A stretch of DNA of 64,000 bases from Pedobacter faecalis (GTDB lineage Bacteria; Bacteroidota; Bacteroidia; Sphingobacteriales; Sphingobacteriaceae). The stretch spans positions 744,001-808,000 of the forward strand of contig NZ_JARXOW010000001.1 of assembly GCF_030182585.1 (NCBI RefSeq). The letters run 5' to 3'. The translations under genes were made by a program, and so were the position numbers. The stretch's first letter is position 1. Every line of letters starts with the position of its first letter. Below the pieces are notes generated by a model that was not told the origin of the DNA, did no database searches, and saw only the letters and a program-made list of their open reading frames with translations. Of the stretch, positions 18,277-27,320 are shown in pieces.

Positions 18277-19194
18277 ATGATCAAGACCTTAAAGCATATA
18301 CTTGGTATCAGCATTTTACTTACGTCTATTACTGTAGGTCGGGCCCAGCACAGCTTTTCGTTTAATAATGAACCTGTATTAGCTAAATATCAGGACAGCT
18401 TGGTGGCTCTTAACAGCCTTATACTTGCATCTGAAAATAACGCCAGCCGGTTTGAGCATAATGCTGCATTCATTAAGACGTTGGTAAACGCTTTGAAAAC
18501 ACCTTTTTCGTTTGCCTTCCCCTTCGATTCGCTAAAGACCATATCAGTGGTTAAGTCGTCCGACAATGCGCTGCGGATTTTTTCCTGGTCGGTACCCGCT
18601 GATGACGGGTCGTATCGTTTTTTTGGGGCGATACAAATGGCAACAACTGATGGCCAATTAAAGTTATATCCGCTTATTGACCAGACTGATAATCTAAAAA
18701 CTCCTTATGAAGTAACCGACCACCAACGCTGGTATGGGGCAAGGTATTACGAAATAGGTTTTGTGCCTGGAATTAAGCCATACTACGTACTCCTGGGCTG
18801 GAAGGGTAACGATCAGAAGACAACCAAAAAAGTAATAGAAGTTCTTTCTTTTGAAAAAGACCTTCCGGTATTTGGCAAACCTGTATTTGAAGGAAGTAAG
18901 TCTGTTGCCAGCAAAAACCGGATCATTTTTGAGTACAACAAATTGAATTCCATGACGCTCACTATAGATAAGAGCGTTAACCTCCTTGTTTTTGATCACC
19001 TTGCACCATTTACGCCGGATATGGAGGGTAATTTCGAGTATTACGCCTCTGATCTCAGCTTTGATGCTTTCAAATTTGTAAACAGTAAGCTTAGACTTGT
19101 TGAAAACGTCGAATTAAAGAACGAGCCCAACGAAATGGACGACTTTTATATAGACCCTGAAGACAAATCCACAACTCATGTAAAGAAATTGTAG
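18277..19194 (+). CDS. Secreted protein of unknown function
   Basis: 305 residues from ATG 18277 with a signal peptide (KTLKHILGISILLTSITVGRAQ). The rest is beta-rich without a motif I recognise; visible features are a FSFAFPFDSLKTI segment, YYVLLGWKGND and an acidic C-terminus (FYIDPEDKSTTHVKKL). A start at 18244 would overlap the thiolase and lacks a signal, so it is rejected. The 4-bp spacing implies co-transcription with the thiolase, but a secreted protein and a cytosolic enzyme need not share a pathway. Conserved hypothetical proteins of this shape occur in Bacteroidota. Confidence 0.8.
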   Translation: MIKTLKHILGISILLTSITVGRAQHSFSFNNEPVLAKYQDSLVALNSLILASENNASRFEHNAAFIKTLVNALKTPFSFAFPFDSLKTISVVKSSDNALRIFSWSVPADDGSYRFFGAIQMATTDGQLKLYPLIDQTDNLKTPYEVTDHQRWYGARYYEIGFVPGIKPYYVLLGWKGNDQKTTKKVIEVLSFEKDLPVFGKPVFEGSKSVASKNRIIFEYNKLNSMTLTIDKSVNLLVFDHLAPFTPDMEGNFEYYASDLSFDAFKFVNSKLRLVENVELKNEPNEMDDFYIDPEDKSTTHVKKL

Positions 19195-19276
19195 CAGCAT
19201 TTGGGAGTTTGACTGCATGTACCTATCTTGCGCAATAAACTAACTAAACATTCTAAATATTTTTCACTGATTCAAC

Positions 19277-20845
19277 ATGACTACAAAAAATTTGGGGACG
19301 CCAAATGACTTTTTCGAGAATAAAGTACTTGGGCATCCCGCCGGTTTGTTTGTACTTTTCTTCACGGAAATGTGGGAACGTTTTTCATACTATGGAATGC
19401 GTGCCCTGCTGGTACTTTTTTTGACTTCAAGCATTGCAACCGGGGGTTGGGCATGGTCAAGCGCAGAAGCTATTTCGTTGTATGGAACGTACACCATGGG
19501 CGTATATCTCACACCGGTTCTGGGCGGTTTAATTGCTGACCGCTTGTTGGGATACCGTTGGGCTGTAATCGTGGGGGCGTTGATAATGACCCTCGGCCAT
19601 GCTAGTATGGCTGTAGAAACTCCTTTTTTCCTTTATGTTGGTTTGGGATGTCTGATGATAGGCAATGGATTATTTAAGCCTAATATGACTTCAATAGTCT
19701 CCAATATGTATAAGGATTTTCCTGAGAAGAAGGACGGCGCATACTCGATATTCTACATGGGCGTAAACGCTGGTGCGTTTTTAGGAATCATGCTTTGTGG
19801 TTACATCGGCGAGAAAATATCCTGGAGCTGGGGTTTCGGTTTGGCCGGGATATTTATGTTCCTTGGAATGCTTCAGTTCTATTTTACCAAGGGTATTTTC
19901 GGAAATATCGGCCTGCTTCCCAGCGAAGAGAGAAAACTGAAGGCTGCCGAAAAAGCTACAGACATTAAAGAGGTCGTTGAAGAGGAAAAGGTTCCGGGCC
20001 ATATCATCCGGGATCGTCTCATTGTCGTTTTTATTTTCTCCGTCTTTACAATCTTCTTCTGGGCGGCATTTGAACAGGCTGGTGGAAGTATGACCATTTT
20101 TGCGAAGGAGAACACTACCCGAATCTTAACTGGTACAGCTGGAACAACTTTCAAGGTGGTAGACGCAGTACTTACCATAGTACCGTTGATGATTATCACA
20201 TATGTGCTTTCTAAACTCTTTTCAAATACATTCCGCAGATTTAAAACAGGAAACATAGTCCTGTCCCTTAGCTTTATTATCATTTGGTGTATTGTGTTAT
20301 GGAAGGTTCAGCGTGAATTCTCGGCAGAAACAACGGAAATAGCAGCTTCCTGGTTCAATATCCTGAACTCACTTTTCATTATTTGCTTTGCGCCCGGGTT
20401 TTCGAAATGGTGGGAGAGTAAATACAATCTGCCAGCATCCATGAAATTCGGTCTGGGATTAACTTTACTGGGTCTAGGGTTTGGCTTCCTCGCTTATGCT
20501 GCAATGTCCATTACGTCACCGGAGATTAAAGTCAGCATGATATGGTTGGTTTTTGCTTACTTATTCCACACGCTTGGCGAGCTTTGTATTTCACCTGTTG
20601 GACTCTCGTACGTAAGCAAACTGGTGCCTGCGAAATGGATTGGTTTCATGTTTGGTGTATACTACCTTTTTATTGCAATGGGTAACAAGCTCGCCGGTGC
20701 TTCGGGCAGTATGATTGAGGAAATAACAAGCAAATACAGCCTGTCTACTTTCTTTTTGATCTTCACCTTGATACCGATAGCAGCGGGAATTATCATTGCA
20801 GCGCTACATCCGCTTATCAAAAGATTAATGCATGGTGTAAAATAA
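19277..20845 (+). CDS. POT/PTR family peptide:H+ symporter, copy A
   Basis: 522 residues with about 12-14 membrane helices. The POT signature FFTEMWERFSYYGMRALLVLFL near 30-50 carries the ExxER-type proton-coupling element, followed by the PTR2 motif region (GNGLFKPNMTSIVSNMY, GAYSIFYMGVNAGAF). It imports di- and tripeptides with protons. It has its own terminator, and a second, divergent paralogue follows at 20895. Confidence 0.94.
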   Translation: MTTKNLGTPNDFFENKVLGHPAGLFVLFFTEMWERFSYYGMRALLVLFLTSSIATGGWAWSSAEAISLYGTYTMGVYLTPVLGGLIADRLLGYRWAVIVGALIMTLGHASMAVETPFFLYVGLGCLMIGNGLFKPNMTSIVSNMYKDFPEKKDGAYSIFYMGVNAGAFLGIMLCGYIGEKISWSWGFGLAGIFMFLGMLQFYFTKGIFGNIGLLPSEERKLKAAEKATDIKEVVEEEKVPGHIIRDRLIVVFIFSVFTIFFWAAFEQAGGSMTIFAKENTTRILTGTAGTTFKVVDAVLTIVPLMIITYVLSKLFSNTFRRFKTGNIVLSLSFIIIWCIVLWKVQREFSAETTEIAASWFNILNSLFIICFAPGFSKWWESKYNLPASMKFGLGLTLLGLGFGFLAYAAMSITSPEIKVSMIWLVFAYLFHTLGELCISPVGLSYVSKLVPAKWIGFMFGVYYLFIAMGNKLAGASGSMIEEITSKYSLSTFFLIFTLIPIAAGIIIAALHPLIKRLMHGVK

Positions 20846-20852
20846 ATAACTC

Positions 20853-20882
20853 AAGCCTCCTGTAAACCAGGAGGCTTTTTTA
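20853..20882 (+). terminator. Terminator after POT copy A
   Basis: Perfect 8-bp stem GCCTCCTG (855-862) / CAGGAGGC (868-875), loop taaac, followed by a run of six T. It lies between the two POT genes, 19 bp before the second ATG, so the second gene is at least partly read through or separately started. Confidence 0.85.
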
Positions 20883-20894
20883 ATATACGGCAAT

Positions 20895-22391
20895 ATGCAG
20901 AATGAAATTACTTTAGATCAGATCCAGAACTTCAAGGGTAAATACCCTAAGCAGCTATGGTCGCTTTTTTTCTCAGAAATGTGGGAGCGCTTTTGCTTCT
21001 ATGGAATGCGGGGCATGCTTACGTATTTCATGGTTACAGAACTCTTCATGAATGATGTAGAAGCTAACCTTCAATATGGGGCTACTCAGGCTTTTGTTTA
21101 TGCCTTTACCTTCATAGGCGGGCTTTTTGCCGACAAAATACTTGGGTTTAGGAAGTCCCTGTTTTGGGGTGGTATGCTGATGATTATCGGGAGCGCGATA
21201 TTGGCCTTTGATCCGCATGAATTTTTCTTTCTCGGCATCAGCTTCACCGTTGTGGGTACCGGATTTTTTAAACCAAATATATCTACAATGGTAGGCACCT
21301 TGTATAAAGGAAACGATGCAAGACGCGATGCTGGATTTTCCTTGTTTTATGCTGGGATTAATATAGGTGCCTTACTTGGCGGATATGCCTGCGTTGCTAT
21401 AGGTAAGGCTTATTCCTGGCACCTGGCTTTTGGTCTGGCAGGTATTGTCATGACTATCAGCCTGATCACCTTTCTCGTCACTCAGAGAAGTCTGGGTCCT
21501 ATCGGTTTGTCGCCACTGAAGTCATCCGATTCTTCTGGCGCAAAAGCAAACACGCGGTGGTACGATTACGCCGTATACGCAGGGTCACTTGCAGCCATTC
21601 CGGTGGTAATGACTATGGTAGCCAAAACCCAGTACACTGATTGGTTTATGTATGTAATAGGTCCCGCAACATTGCTTTACCTTGTTTATGAAATGACCAG
21701 ATACGGATGGGCTGAACGCAAAAAGCTGTTGGCAGCGCTTGTATTTATTTTCTTCTCGATAATCTTTTGGGGAATATTTGAACAAAGTGGTGGTTCACTG
21801 TCATTATTTGCCGCACGGAATCTTGACGATAAGTTGCTCGGTGTCATCACGCTGGATCCAAACGGCGTAAATAATTCTGCAAACTCGCTCTTTGTAATCA
21901 TATTCGCTTTTATATTCGGATACATCTGGATAGGTCTTGCAAAGCGAAAGATTGAACCTAATACGGTTGTCAAATTCGGACTGGCTTTTATCTTTTTATC
22001 TGCCGGGTTCTTTGTGATGTATGCTACACGTTTCTTTGCAAACGCCCAGGGAATAACTTCTCTGGACGCGTTTACGCTGGCCTACTTATTTATAACCTTC
22101 GGAGAACTCTGCCTCTCTCCAATCGGACTTTCCATTATGACAAAATTATCTCCAGCCAGATTGCAGGGCGTAATGATGGGCATGTGGTTTCTGGCGAGCG
22201 CTTACGGTCAGTATGTAGCTGGTATATTGGGCGCGGGCATGTCTGAAGCTGGTGAGAATGATACGCTTACACAAAAGCTCCTCACTTTCACAGACGGATA
22301 CCGGCAACTGGCAATTTACGCTTTAATATCCGGCGTGGTGTTGATCGTGATCGCACCTGTGGTCAGAAAACTGATGCAGGAGGTAAAATAG
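20895..22391 (+). CDS. POT/PTR family peptide:H+ symporter, copy B
   Basis: 498 residues. The same POT architecture and signature (FFSEMWERFCFYGMRGMLTYFM), GTGFFKPNISTMVGTLY and GFSLFYAGINIGALLGG. It clearly differs from copy A in loops and length, so this is an old duplication and substrate range may differ. The gene begins only a few bases after copy A's terminator. Confidence 0.94.
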   Translation: MQNEITLDQIQNFKGKYPKQLWSLFFSEMWERFCFYGMRGMLTYFMVTELFMNDVEANLQYGATQAFVYAFTFIGGLFADKILGFRKSLFWGGMLMIIGSAILAFDPHEFFFLGISFTVVGTGFFKPNISTMVGTLYKGNDARRDAGFSLFYAGINIGALLGGYACVAIGKAYSWHLAFGLAGIVMTISLITFLVTQRSLGPIGLSPLKSSDSSGAKANTRWYDYAVYAGSLAAIPVVMTMVAKTQYTDWFMYVIGPATLLYLVYEMTRYGWAERKKLLAALVFIFFSIIFWGIFEQSGGSLSLFAARNLDDKLLGVITLDPNGVNNSANSLFVIIFAFIFGYIWIGLAKRKIEPNTVVKFGLAFIFLSAGFFVMYATRFFANAQGITSLDAFTLAYLFITFGELCLSPIGLSIMTKLSPARLQGVMMGMWFLASAYGQYVAGILGAGMSEAGENDTLTQKLLTFTDGYRQLAIYALISGVVLIVIAPVVRKLMQEVK

Positions 22392-22440
22392 TCTGTTTAT
22401 TCAATGAGAATAATTATTTTAGCTGATTAATTTATCATTC

Positions 22441-23166
22441 GTGTCAGACAGTTTAGTTATTATTCCCACCTACAACGAGCGGGAGAATATCGAAAAAATT
22501 ATCAGGAAGATTTTTTCATTAAGCCATCCCTTTGAGCTGCTTATCATCGATGATGGTTCGCCTGATGGAACTGCTGATATTGTGAAGAAGCTGCAACTCG
22601 AATATCCGCAATTACATCTTGAAGAAAGAACTGGCAAGCTGGGCTTGGGAACTGCTTATATACACGGTTTTAAATGGGCATTGGCGCGGCCTCAATATGA
22701 ATATATATTTGAAATGGATGCCGATTTTTCTCATAATCCGGACGACTTAGTCAGACTCCACAACGCATGTGCGGAAGGATCGGACGTAGCTATAGGCTCG
22801 CGATATGTGCGTGGCGTTAATGTCGTCAACTGGCCTATGAGTCGTGTGCTGATGTCATATTTCGCTTCCATGTACGTCCGGTTAATAACTGGAATTAATA
22901 TTCAGGACGCGACCGCGGGCTTTAAATGTTACAGACGTAGGGTACTGGAAAAGATTCCGTTGGACCAGATCAGATTTGTAGGCTATGCATTTCAGATTGA
23001 AATGAAGTTTACCGCCATCCAATATGGCTTTAAAGTGGTAGAAGTTCCGATCATTTTTACGGACCGCACTGAAGGAACTTCAAAAATGAGTACAAGAATC
23101 TTCAGAGAAGCTTTTTTCGGGGTTATTCAAATGAAGGTGGAAAGCTGGTTCAGGAAGTATAAGTAG
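22441..23166 (+). CDS. Polyprenol monophosphomannose synthase-like GT2
   Basis: 241-residue GT-A glycosyltransferase starting at GTG 22441. Motifs: IIPTYNERENIEKI, DDGSPDGTADIV (nucleotide binding), EMDADFSHNPDDL (DxD metal site), DATAGFKCYRR and VEVPIIFTDRTEGTSKMS, all in the dolichyl/polyprenyl-phosphate mannose synthase family. It has no C-terminal membrane helices, so it is the soluble type. It transfers a sugar from a GDP- or UDP-sugar to a lipid phosphate carrier at the inner membrane, supplying periplasmic glycosylation. Confidence 0.92.
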   Translation: MSDSLVIIPTYNERENIEKIIRKIFSLSHPFELLIIDDGSPDGTADIVKKLQLEYPQLHLEERTGKLGLGTAYIHGFKWALARPQYEYIFEMDADFSHNPDDLVRLHNACAEGSDVAIGSRYVRGVNVVNWPMSRVLMSYFASMYVRLITGINIQDATAGFKCYRRRVLEKIPLDQIRFVGYAFQIEMKFTAIQYGFKVVEVPIIFTDRTEGTSKMSTRIFREAFFGVIQMKVESWFRKYK

Positions 23167-23183
23167 CAAAACAAAGTACAGGA

Positions 23184-23696
23184 CTACAGCTTAGCCTGCT
23201 TGTCTTCCCGCATCATTTCACCGAAGCTGAGCTTTCTGTGCATCGCTGATACAATTTTGACCAATCGTTTTGTTCGTGTTGATTCTGTTTTGGCAGAGTT
23301 TAGCCAATTGATATACCAGTTTCGGTGTGATTTAGGAAGAGCCATAAATCGTTCCATTAATTCTGGTTCGTCTGACAAACATAGCTCCAGATCCTCGGGC
23401 ACTTCGATTTTAAAATCTCTATCCTCTTCCATATTGAGGATTACAGAGGCACCTGCTTCTTTTTTCAATTGCTTACGCAGGCTTGATTTTAATGCCAGTA
23501 TGAAGTTTCCATCCCCAACGGGAACAGTGGCCATGCCGGAAATGATTACCTGGTCTATACTTCCCTTAATACGAAAACTCTTTCGGCAACCTGGTTTAAT
23601 TTGGTTGGCGACAGTCTCGGGTATAAAAACATAACTCCATCCGGTCTTCTCACCCATTTCACCATAACGTTCAATCTCTGTTTTCAATGTGATCAT
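23184..23696 (-). CDS. YdeI/OmpD-associated family protein (DUF1905 + OmdA)
   Basis: 170 residues from ATG 23696. The N-terminal half is a DUF1905 beta-barrel (GWSYVFIPETVANQIKPG, GNFILALKSSLRKQLKKEAG). The C-terminal half is the YdeI/OmdA helical motif (FMALPKSHRNWYINWLNSAKTESTRTKRLVKIVSAM). Members are tied to bacteriocin or antimicrobial-peptide protection, but the mechanism is unknown. A TTG at 23705 in frame is less likely. Stop-to-stop spacing to the convergent glycosyltransferase is 17 bp. Confidence 0.87.
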   Translation of the reverse strand: MITLKTEIERYGEMGEKTGWSYVFIPETVANQIKPGCRKSFRIKGSIDQVIISGMATVPVGDGNFILALKSSLRKQLKKEAGASVILNMEEDRDFKIEVPEDLELCLSDEPELMERFMALPKSHRNWYINWLNSAKTESTRTKRLVKIVSAMHRKLSFGEMMREDKQAKL

Positions 23697-23713
23697 GATA
23701 CACAAGATACGAT

Positions 23714-24577
23714 TTAAAACTTTTCTTCAACGCCAAGGCCAAATAGAGCGAAGTCGTATTTTACCGGATCATCCGCATCAAATTTTCTCAGTTCGCGGGT
23801 AAGCTCAACTGCCGTGCGCCAATCAGTTTGCTTCCGCTTGATCAATCCCAGCCTCCGTGCCACACGGTCTACATGAACGTCGCAAGGGCAGATCAAATCA
23901 GAAGGCTTTATATTATTCCACAGGCCAAAGTCGACGCCTTTACTATCCTTCCTGACCATCCATCTCAGAAACATATTAAGCCGCTTGCAGGTCGACTTCT
24001 GGAGCGGGGAAGATATGTGTTTTATGGTTCGCCTCGGAAAATCGGGCAAGGAAAAAAAGTAAGATCTAAAATAGTTCAGAGCGCCCTCAATGCGGATATC
24101 ACTGGCCGGAACTTCAGAAAGCATACAGGCAGAAGACGCCAGGGCTTTGCTAGAACCGAGCTCAGGCATATCCGGAAGATAATCTTCATTTAAAGCAGAA
24201 ACTGCCGGTCGGAATGCAGTCTCAAGCGTCTCCGATTGTTGATAATGCTCACGCAGGAACGCCACAAAATACAACAAGTCGGTATCATTAAACGTTCGGT
24301 GTTTAAAACCCAGAAGTCTTTTCAGATCCTCATCAGAATGATGTAACACGAATTGATGCGGGGCATTGTCCATGCGATGAAACAATTCCCGGCATTTATT
24401 AATGATCGTTTTGCGCTGCCCCCAGGCCAATACTGCTGCGAAAAACCCCGTGATTTCGATATCCTGCTTCAGACTGAACTGATGAGGAATGCAGATAGGA
24501 TCATTTTCGATGAAGTCTGGCCTGTTGTACTGGGCTGCCTTCAAGTCCATAAAATCCTTTAACTGCTGATGATCCAA
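23714..24577 (-). CDS. TIGR02757 (DUF2400) family protein
   Basis: 287 residues. Family hallmarks: DPICIPHQFSLKQDIEITGFFAAVLAWGQRKTIINK near the start and CPCDVHVDRVARRLGLIKRKQTDWRTAVELT near the end. The second resembles the HhH-GPD DNA glycosylase segment with a conserved Asp, so a role in DNA repair is possible but unproven. The start is TTG at 24577, 6 bp after the upstream gene's stop; the first ATG is nine codons later. Probably co-transcribed with the cystathionine gamma-synthase-like gene. Confidence 0.87.
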   Translation of the reverse strand: MDHQQLKDFMDLKAAQYNRPDFIENDPICIPHQFSLKQDIEITGFFAAVLAWGQRKTIINKCRELFHRMDNAPHQFVLHHSDEDLKRLLGFKHRTFNDTDLLYFVAFLREHYQQSETLETAFRPAVSALNEDYLPDMPELGSSKALASSACMLSEVPASDIRIEGALNYFRSYFFSLPDFPRRTIKHISSPLQKSTCKRLNMFLRWMVRKDSKGVDFGLWNNIKPSDLICPCDVHVDRVARRLGLIKRKQTDWRTAVELTRELRKFDADDPVKYDFALFGLGVEEKF

Positions 24578-24583
24578 ATCTTT

Positions 24584-25723
24584 CTATTTAAGCGCCTGTT
24601 CCAGGTCCTCGAGCAGATCCTCAATGTCTTCAACACCCACGCTAAGCCTTAAAAGATTATCAGTTACCCCCACTTTTTCACGCTCCGCTTTGGGAATTGA
24701 ACCGTGTGTCATCGTGGTCGGATGATTAATCAGGGATTCCACTCCTCCCAGCGATTCAGCCAGAGTAAATACTTTAAAAGATGATGCTACGCGAAAAGTT
24801 TCCTGCAGGTCGGCGTCCTTTAATGTAATGGACACCATGCCCCCAAATCCGCGCATCTGCGCCCTAGCTATCTGATGATTAGGATGATCTTCGAAGCCCG
24901 GCCAGAAAATCTTGTCAATCTTCGGATGGTTTTTAAGATGTCTTGCAACACGCTCGCCATTCTCGCAATGTGCTTTCATCCTTAAATGGAGTGTCTTAAT
25001 TCCTCGGAGCACAAGAAAAGCATCCTGCGGACCAGGAGTTGCTCCACACGCATTGTAAACGAACCAAAGATCTTTGTAAAGCTGATCATCGTTTACAAGC
25101 AATGCGCCCATAACAACATCCGAATGCCCGCCGATATATTTGGTTACAGAATGCATCACGATGTCAGCGCCCTGGTCTATCGGATTTTGTAAATAAGGTG
25201 ACGCAAAAGTATTATCAACTGCCAGCAGGACATTGTGCGCTTTGGCGATCTTTGATACCCCTGCAATATCTATGATACGCATTGTCGGATTGGTGGGTGT
25301 CTCAATCCATATCAGCTTCGTATTGCCGTTGATGTAAGCTGAAATGTTTTCTGGATCGGACAGATCAATGAAGTTGAATTTGATACCGTATTTTTCGTAG
25401 ACTTTGGTAAATATCCGATAAGACCCCCCATATAAATCATCACCGGTTATTACTTCATCTCCCGGCTTCAACAATTTCAGCACCGCATCTGTTGCGCCCA
25501 TTCCGCTCGAAAAAGCCAGACCATATTTTGCATTTTCTAAAGCAGCAAGGCAGTCCTCAAGTGCCTTCCTTGTCGGATTTGTGCCGCGGGAATATTCGAA
25601 GCCCTTATTATCGCCCGGCGACTTCTGCCAATACGTGGAAGTCTGGTATATTGGGGTCATTACCGCACCCGTGGTCGGATCAGGCTCCTGACCCGCGTGG
25701 ATCGCTTTAGTTGCAAATTTCAT
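24584..25723 (-). CDS. Cystathionine gamma-synthase/lyase-like PLP enzyme
   Basis: 379 residues, Cys/Met-metabolism PLP family. ATKAIHAGQEPDPTTGAVMTPIYQTSTY and YSRGTNPTR at the N-terminus, FSSGMGATDA for phosphate binding, ETPTNP, AVDNTFASPY, PLP lysine Lys195 in HSVTKYIGGHSD, and LAESLGGVESLINHP. These residues are shared by MetB (cystathionine gamma-synthase) and the gamma-lyase, so the direction of the reaction is uncertain. It makes or breaks cystathionine in methionine/cysteine interconversion. Together with the cysteine synthase-like gene at 45 kb it covers sulphur amino acid steps. Confidence 0.92.
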   Translation of the reverse strand: MKFATKAIHAGQEPDPTTGAVMTPIYQTSTYWQKSPGDNKGFEYSRGTNPTRKALEDCLAALENAKYGLAFSSGMGATDAVLKLLKPGDEVITGDDLYGGSYRIFTKVYEKYGIKFNFIDLSDPENISAYINGNTKLIWIETPTNPTMRIIDIAGVSKIAKAHNVLLAVDNTFASPYLQNPIDQGADIVMHSVTKYIGGHSDVVMGALLVNDDQLYKDLWFVYNACGATPGPQDAFLVLRGIKTLHLRMKAHCENGERVARHLKNHPKIDKIFWPGFEDHPNHQIARAQMRGFGGMVSITLKDADLQETFRVASSFKVFTLAESLGGVESLINHPTTMTHGSIPKAEREKVGVTDNLLRLSVGVEDIEDLLEDLEQALK

Positions 25724-25741
25724 AGCTTTTATGATTTGATT

Positions 25742-27214
25742 TTAGTAAGCCCTTGCAAAAAGTACGCGTTGCTTAGACGGCTTACCCGAATAAATGCAAA
25801 CTCCATCTTCAAGGGGGTTATCTAAAGGTATACATCTGATCGTTGCCTTTGTTTCCTCTTTTATTTTTTGTTCTGTTTCAGGTGTGCCGTCCCAATGTGC
25901 AGAAACAAAACCAGCTTTTCCGTCGAGCAACGACTTAAACTCCTCATAAGAATCAGCAGGTGTGATATGGTCGGCCCGGAAATCCAAAGCCTTTTTATAA
26001 ATGTTCTGCTGAATCTCGTCTAAAAGCTGCGGGATGAAAACCTCCAGACCTTCCTGCTGTACGGTCTGTTTTTCACGGGTGTCTCTTCTGGCAATTTCAA
26101 CGGTCCCGTTTTCCATGTCCCGTGCGCCAATAGCAAGCCGTACCGGCACACCTTTCAACTCGTATTCAGCAAATTTGAAACCAGGACGCTGCGTATCCCG
26201 GTCGTCATATTTAACAGAAATTCCTTTTTGTTTAAGCTTGAGCGTTAGTTCATCCACAAAAGCAGATATATTTCTCAATTCCTCATCGTTCTTATGGATC
26301 GGAACAATGACAACCTGTATTGGCGCCAGTTTTGGAGGGAGAACCAAGCCTGCATCGTCACTATGGGCCATAATTAATGCACCCATTAGGCGGGTAGACA
26401 CGCCCCAGGAAGTGGCCCACACATGATCCAGTTTACCTTCTTTGTTGGTAAACTTTACATCGAACGCTTTGGCGAAGTTTTGCCCCAGAAAGTGTGAGGT
26501 TCCTGCCTGTAACGCTTTGCCGTCCTGCATCAAGGCTTCTATGCAATACGTGTCCAGCGCTCCTGCAAAACGCTCGTTAGGCGTTTTTACGCCTTTTACC
26601 ACCGGCACGCCCATCCAGTTTTCTGCAAAGTCGGCATATACATCGAGCATCCGACGAGTTTCTTCAACCGCTTCCTCGGCCGTCGCGTGAGCGGTATGTC
26701 CCTCCTGCCACAAAAACTCTGTAGTACGCAGAAATAACCTCGTCCGCATTTCCCAGCGTACCACGTTCGCCCATTGATTCACCAGAATTGGCAGGTCGCG
26801 GTATGATTGGATCCATCCCTTATAGGTATTCCAAATGATCGTTTCTGAAGTAGGCCGTACGATAAGTTCCTCTTCTAGTTTGGCAGTCTCATCCACAATG
26901 ATATTGCCCGTGCCGTCGTTCTTTAACCGATAGTGGGTAACCACAGCGCATTCCGTAGCAAAGCCCTCAACGTGAGAGGCCTCCTTTGAAAAAAAAGACT
27001 TAGGAATGAACAGAGGAAAGTAGGCATTACTATGACCAGTATCCTTAAATTTCTGGTCCAATACAGACTGCATTTTCTCCCAGATTGAATAACCATAAGG
27101 CTTAATAACCATACATCCTTTTACGGATGAATGCTCAGCCAGGTCTGCTTTTATAACAATATCGTTATACCACTGGGAATAATCTTCGTTTTTACTTGTA
27201 ATACCTTTACTCAT
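25742..27214 (-). CDS. proS: Prolyl-tRNA synthetase, short (archaeal/eukaryal-like) type
   Basis: 490 residues. Class II core with [34 protein letters not shown], motif 2 [24 protein letters not shown], motif 3 region [27 protein letters not shown], anticodon-binding domain and a C-terminal zinc-like domain ending in RAY. It lacks the bacterial editing insertion, as expected for this ProS type. It charges the tRNA-Pro species, two of which lie at 500-697. A candidate promoter is at 27263-27270. Confidence 0.97.
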   Translation of the reverse strand: MSKGITSKNEDYSQWYNDIVIKADLAEHSSVKGCMVIKPYGYSIWEKMQSVLDQKFKDTGHSNAYFPLFIPKSFFSKEASHVEGFATECAVVTHYRLKNDGTGNIIVDETAKLEEELIVRPTSETIIWNTYKGWIQSYRDLPILVNQWANVVRWEMRTRLFLRTTEFLWQEGHTAHATAEEAVEETRRMLDVYADFAENWMGVPVVKGVKTPNERFAGALDTYCIEALMQDGKALQAGTSHFLGQNFAKAFDVKFTNKEGKLDHVWATSWGVSTRLMGALIMAHSDDAGLVLPPKLAPIQVVIVPIHKNDEELRNISAFVDELTLKLKQKGISVKYDDRDTQRPGFKFAEYELKGVPVRLAIGARDMENGTVEIARRDTREKQTVQQEGLEVFIPQLLDEIQQNIYKKALDFRADHITPADSYEEFKSLLDGKAGFVSAHWDGTPETEQKIKEETKATIRCIPLDNPLEDGVCIYSGKPSKQRVLFARAY

Positions 27215-27262
27215 ATGTCATTGGAACGTTTTTTGTCGTTAAATACCTTGTGTAGTTGGCCA

Positions 27263-27270
27263 CAAATTTA
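27263..27270 (-). promoter_or_regulatory. Candidate -7 box of proS
   Basis: On the minus strand TAAATTTG matches TAnnTTTG exactly, 49 bp upstream of the proS ATG. The -33 TTTG nearest to it is about 14 bp upstream, closer than usual, so support is moderate. Confidence 0.4.
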
Positions 27271-27320
27271 TAAATTTATACCTACAAAAAAATCGCTTCA
27301 CACAATCAATACATACAGTT

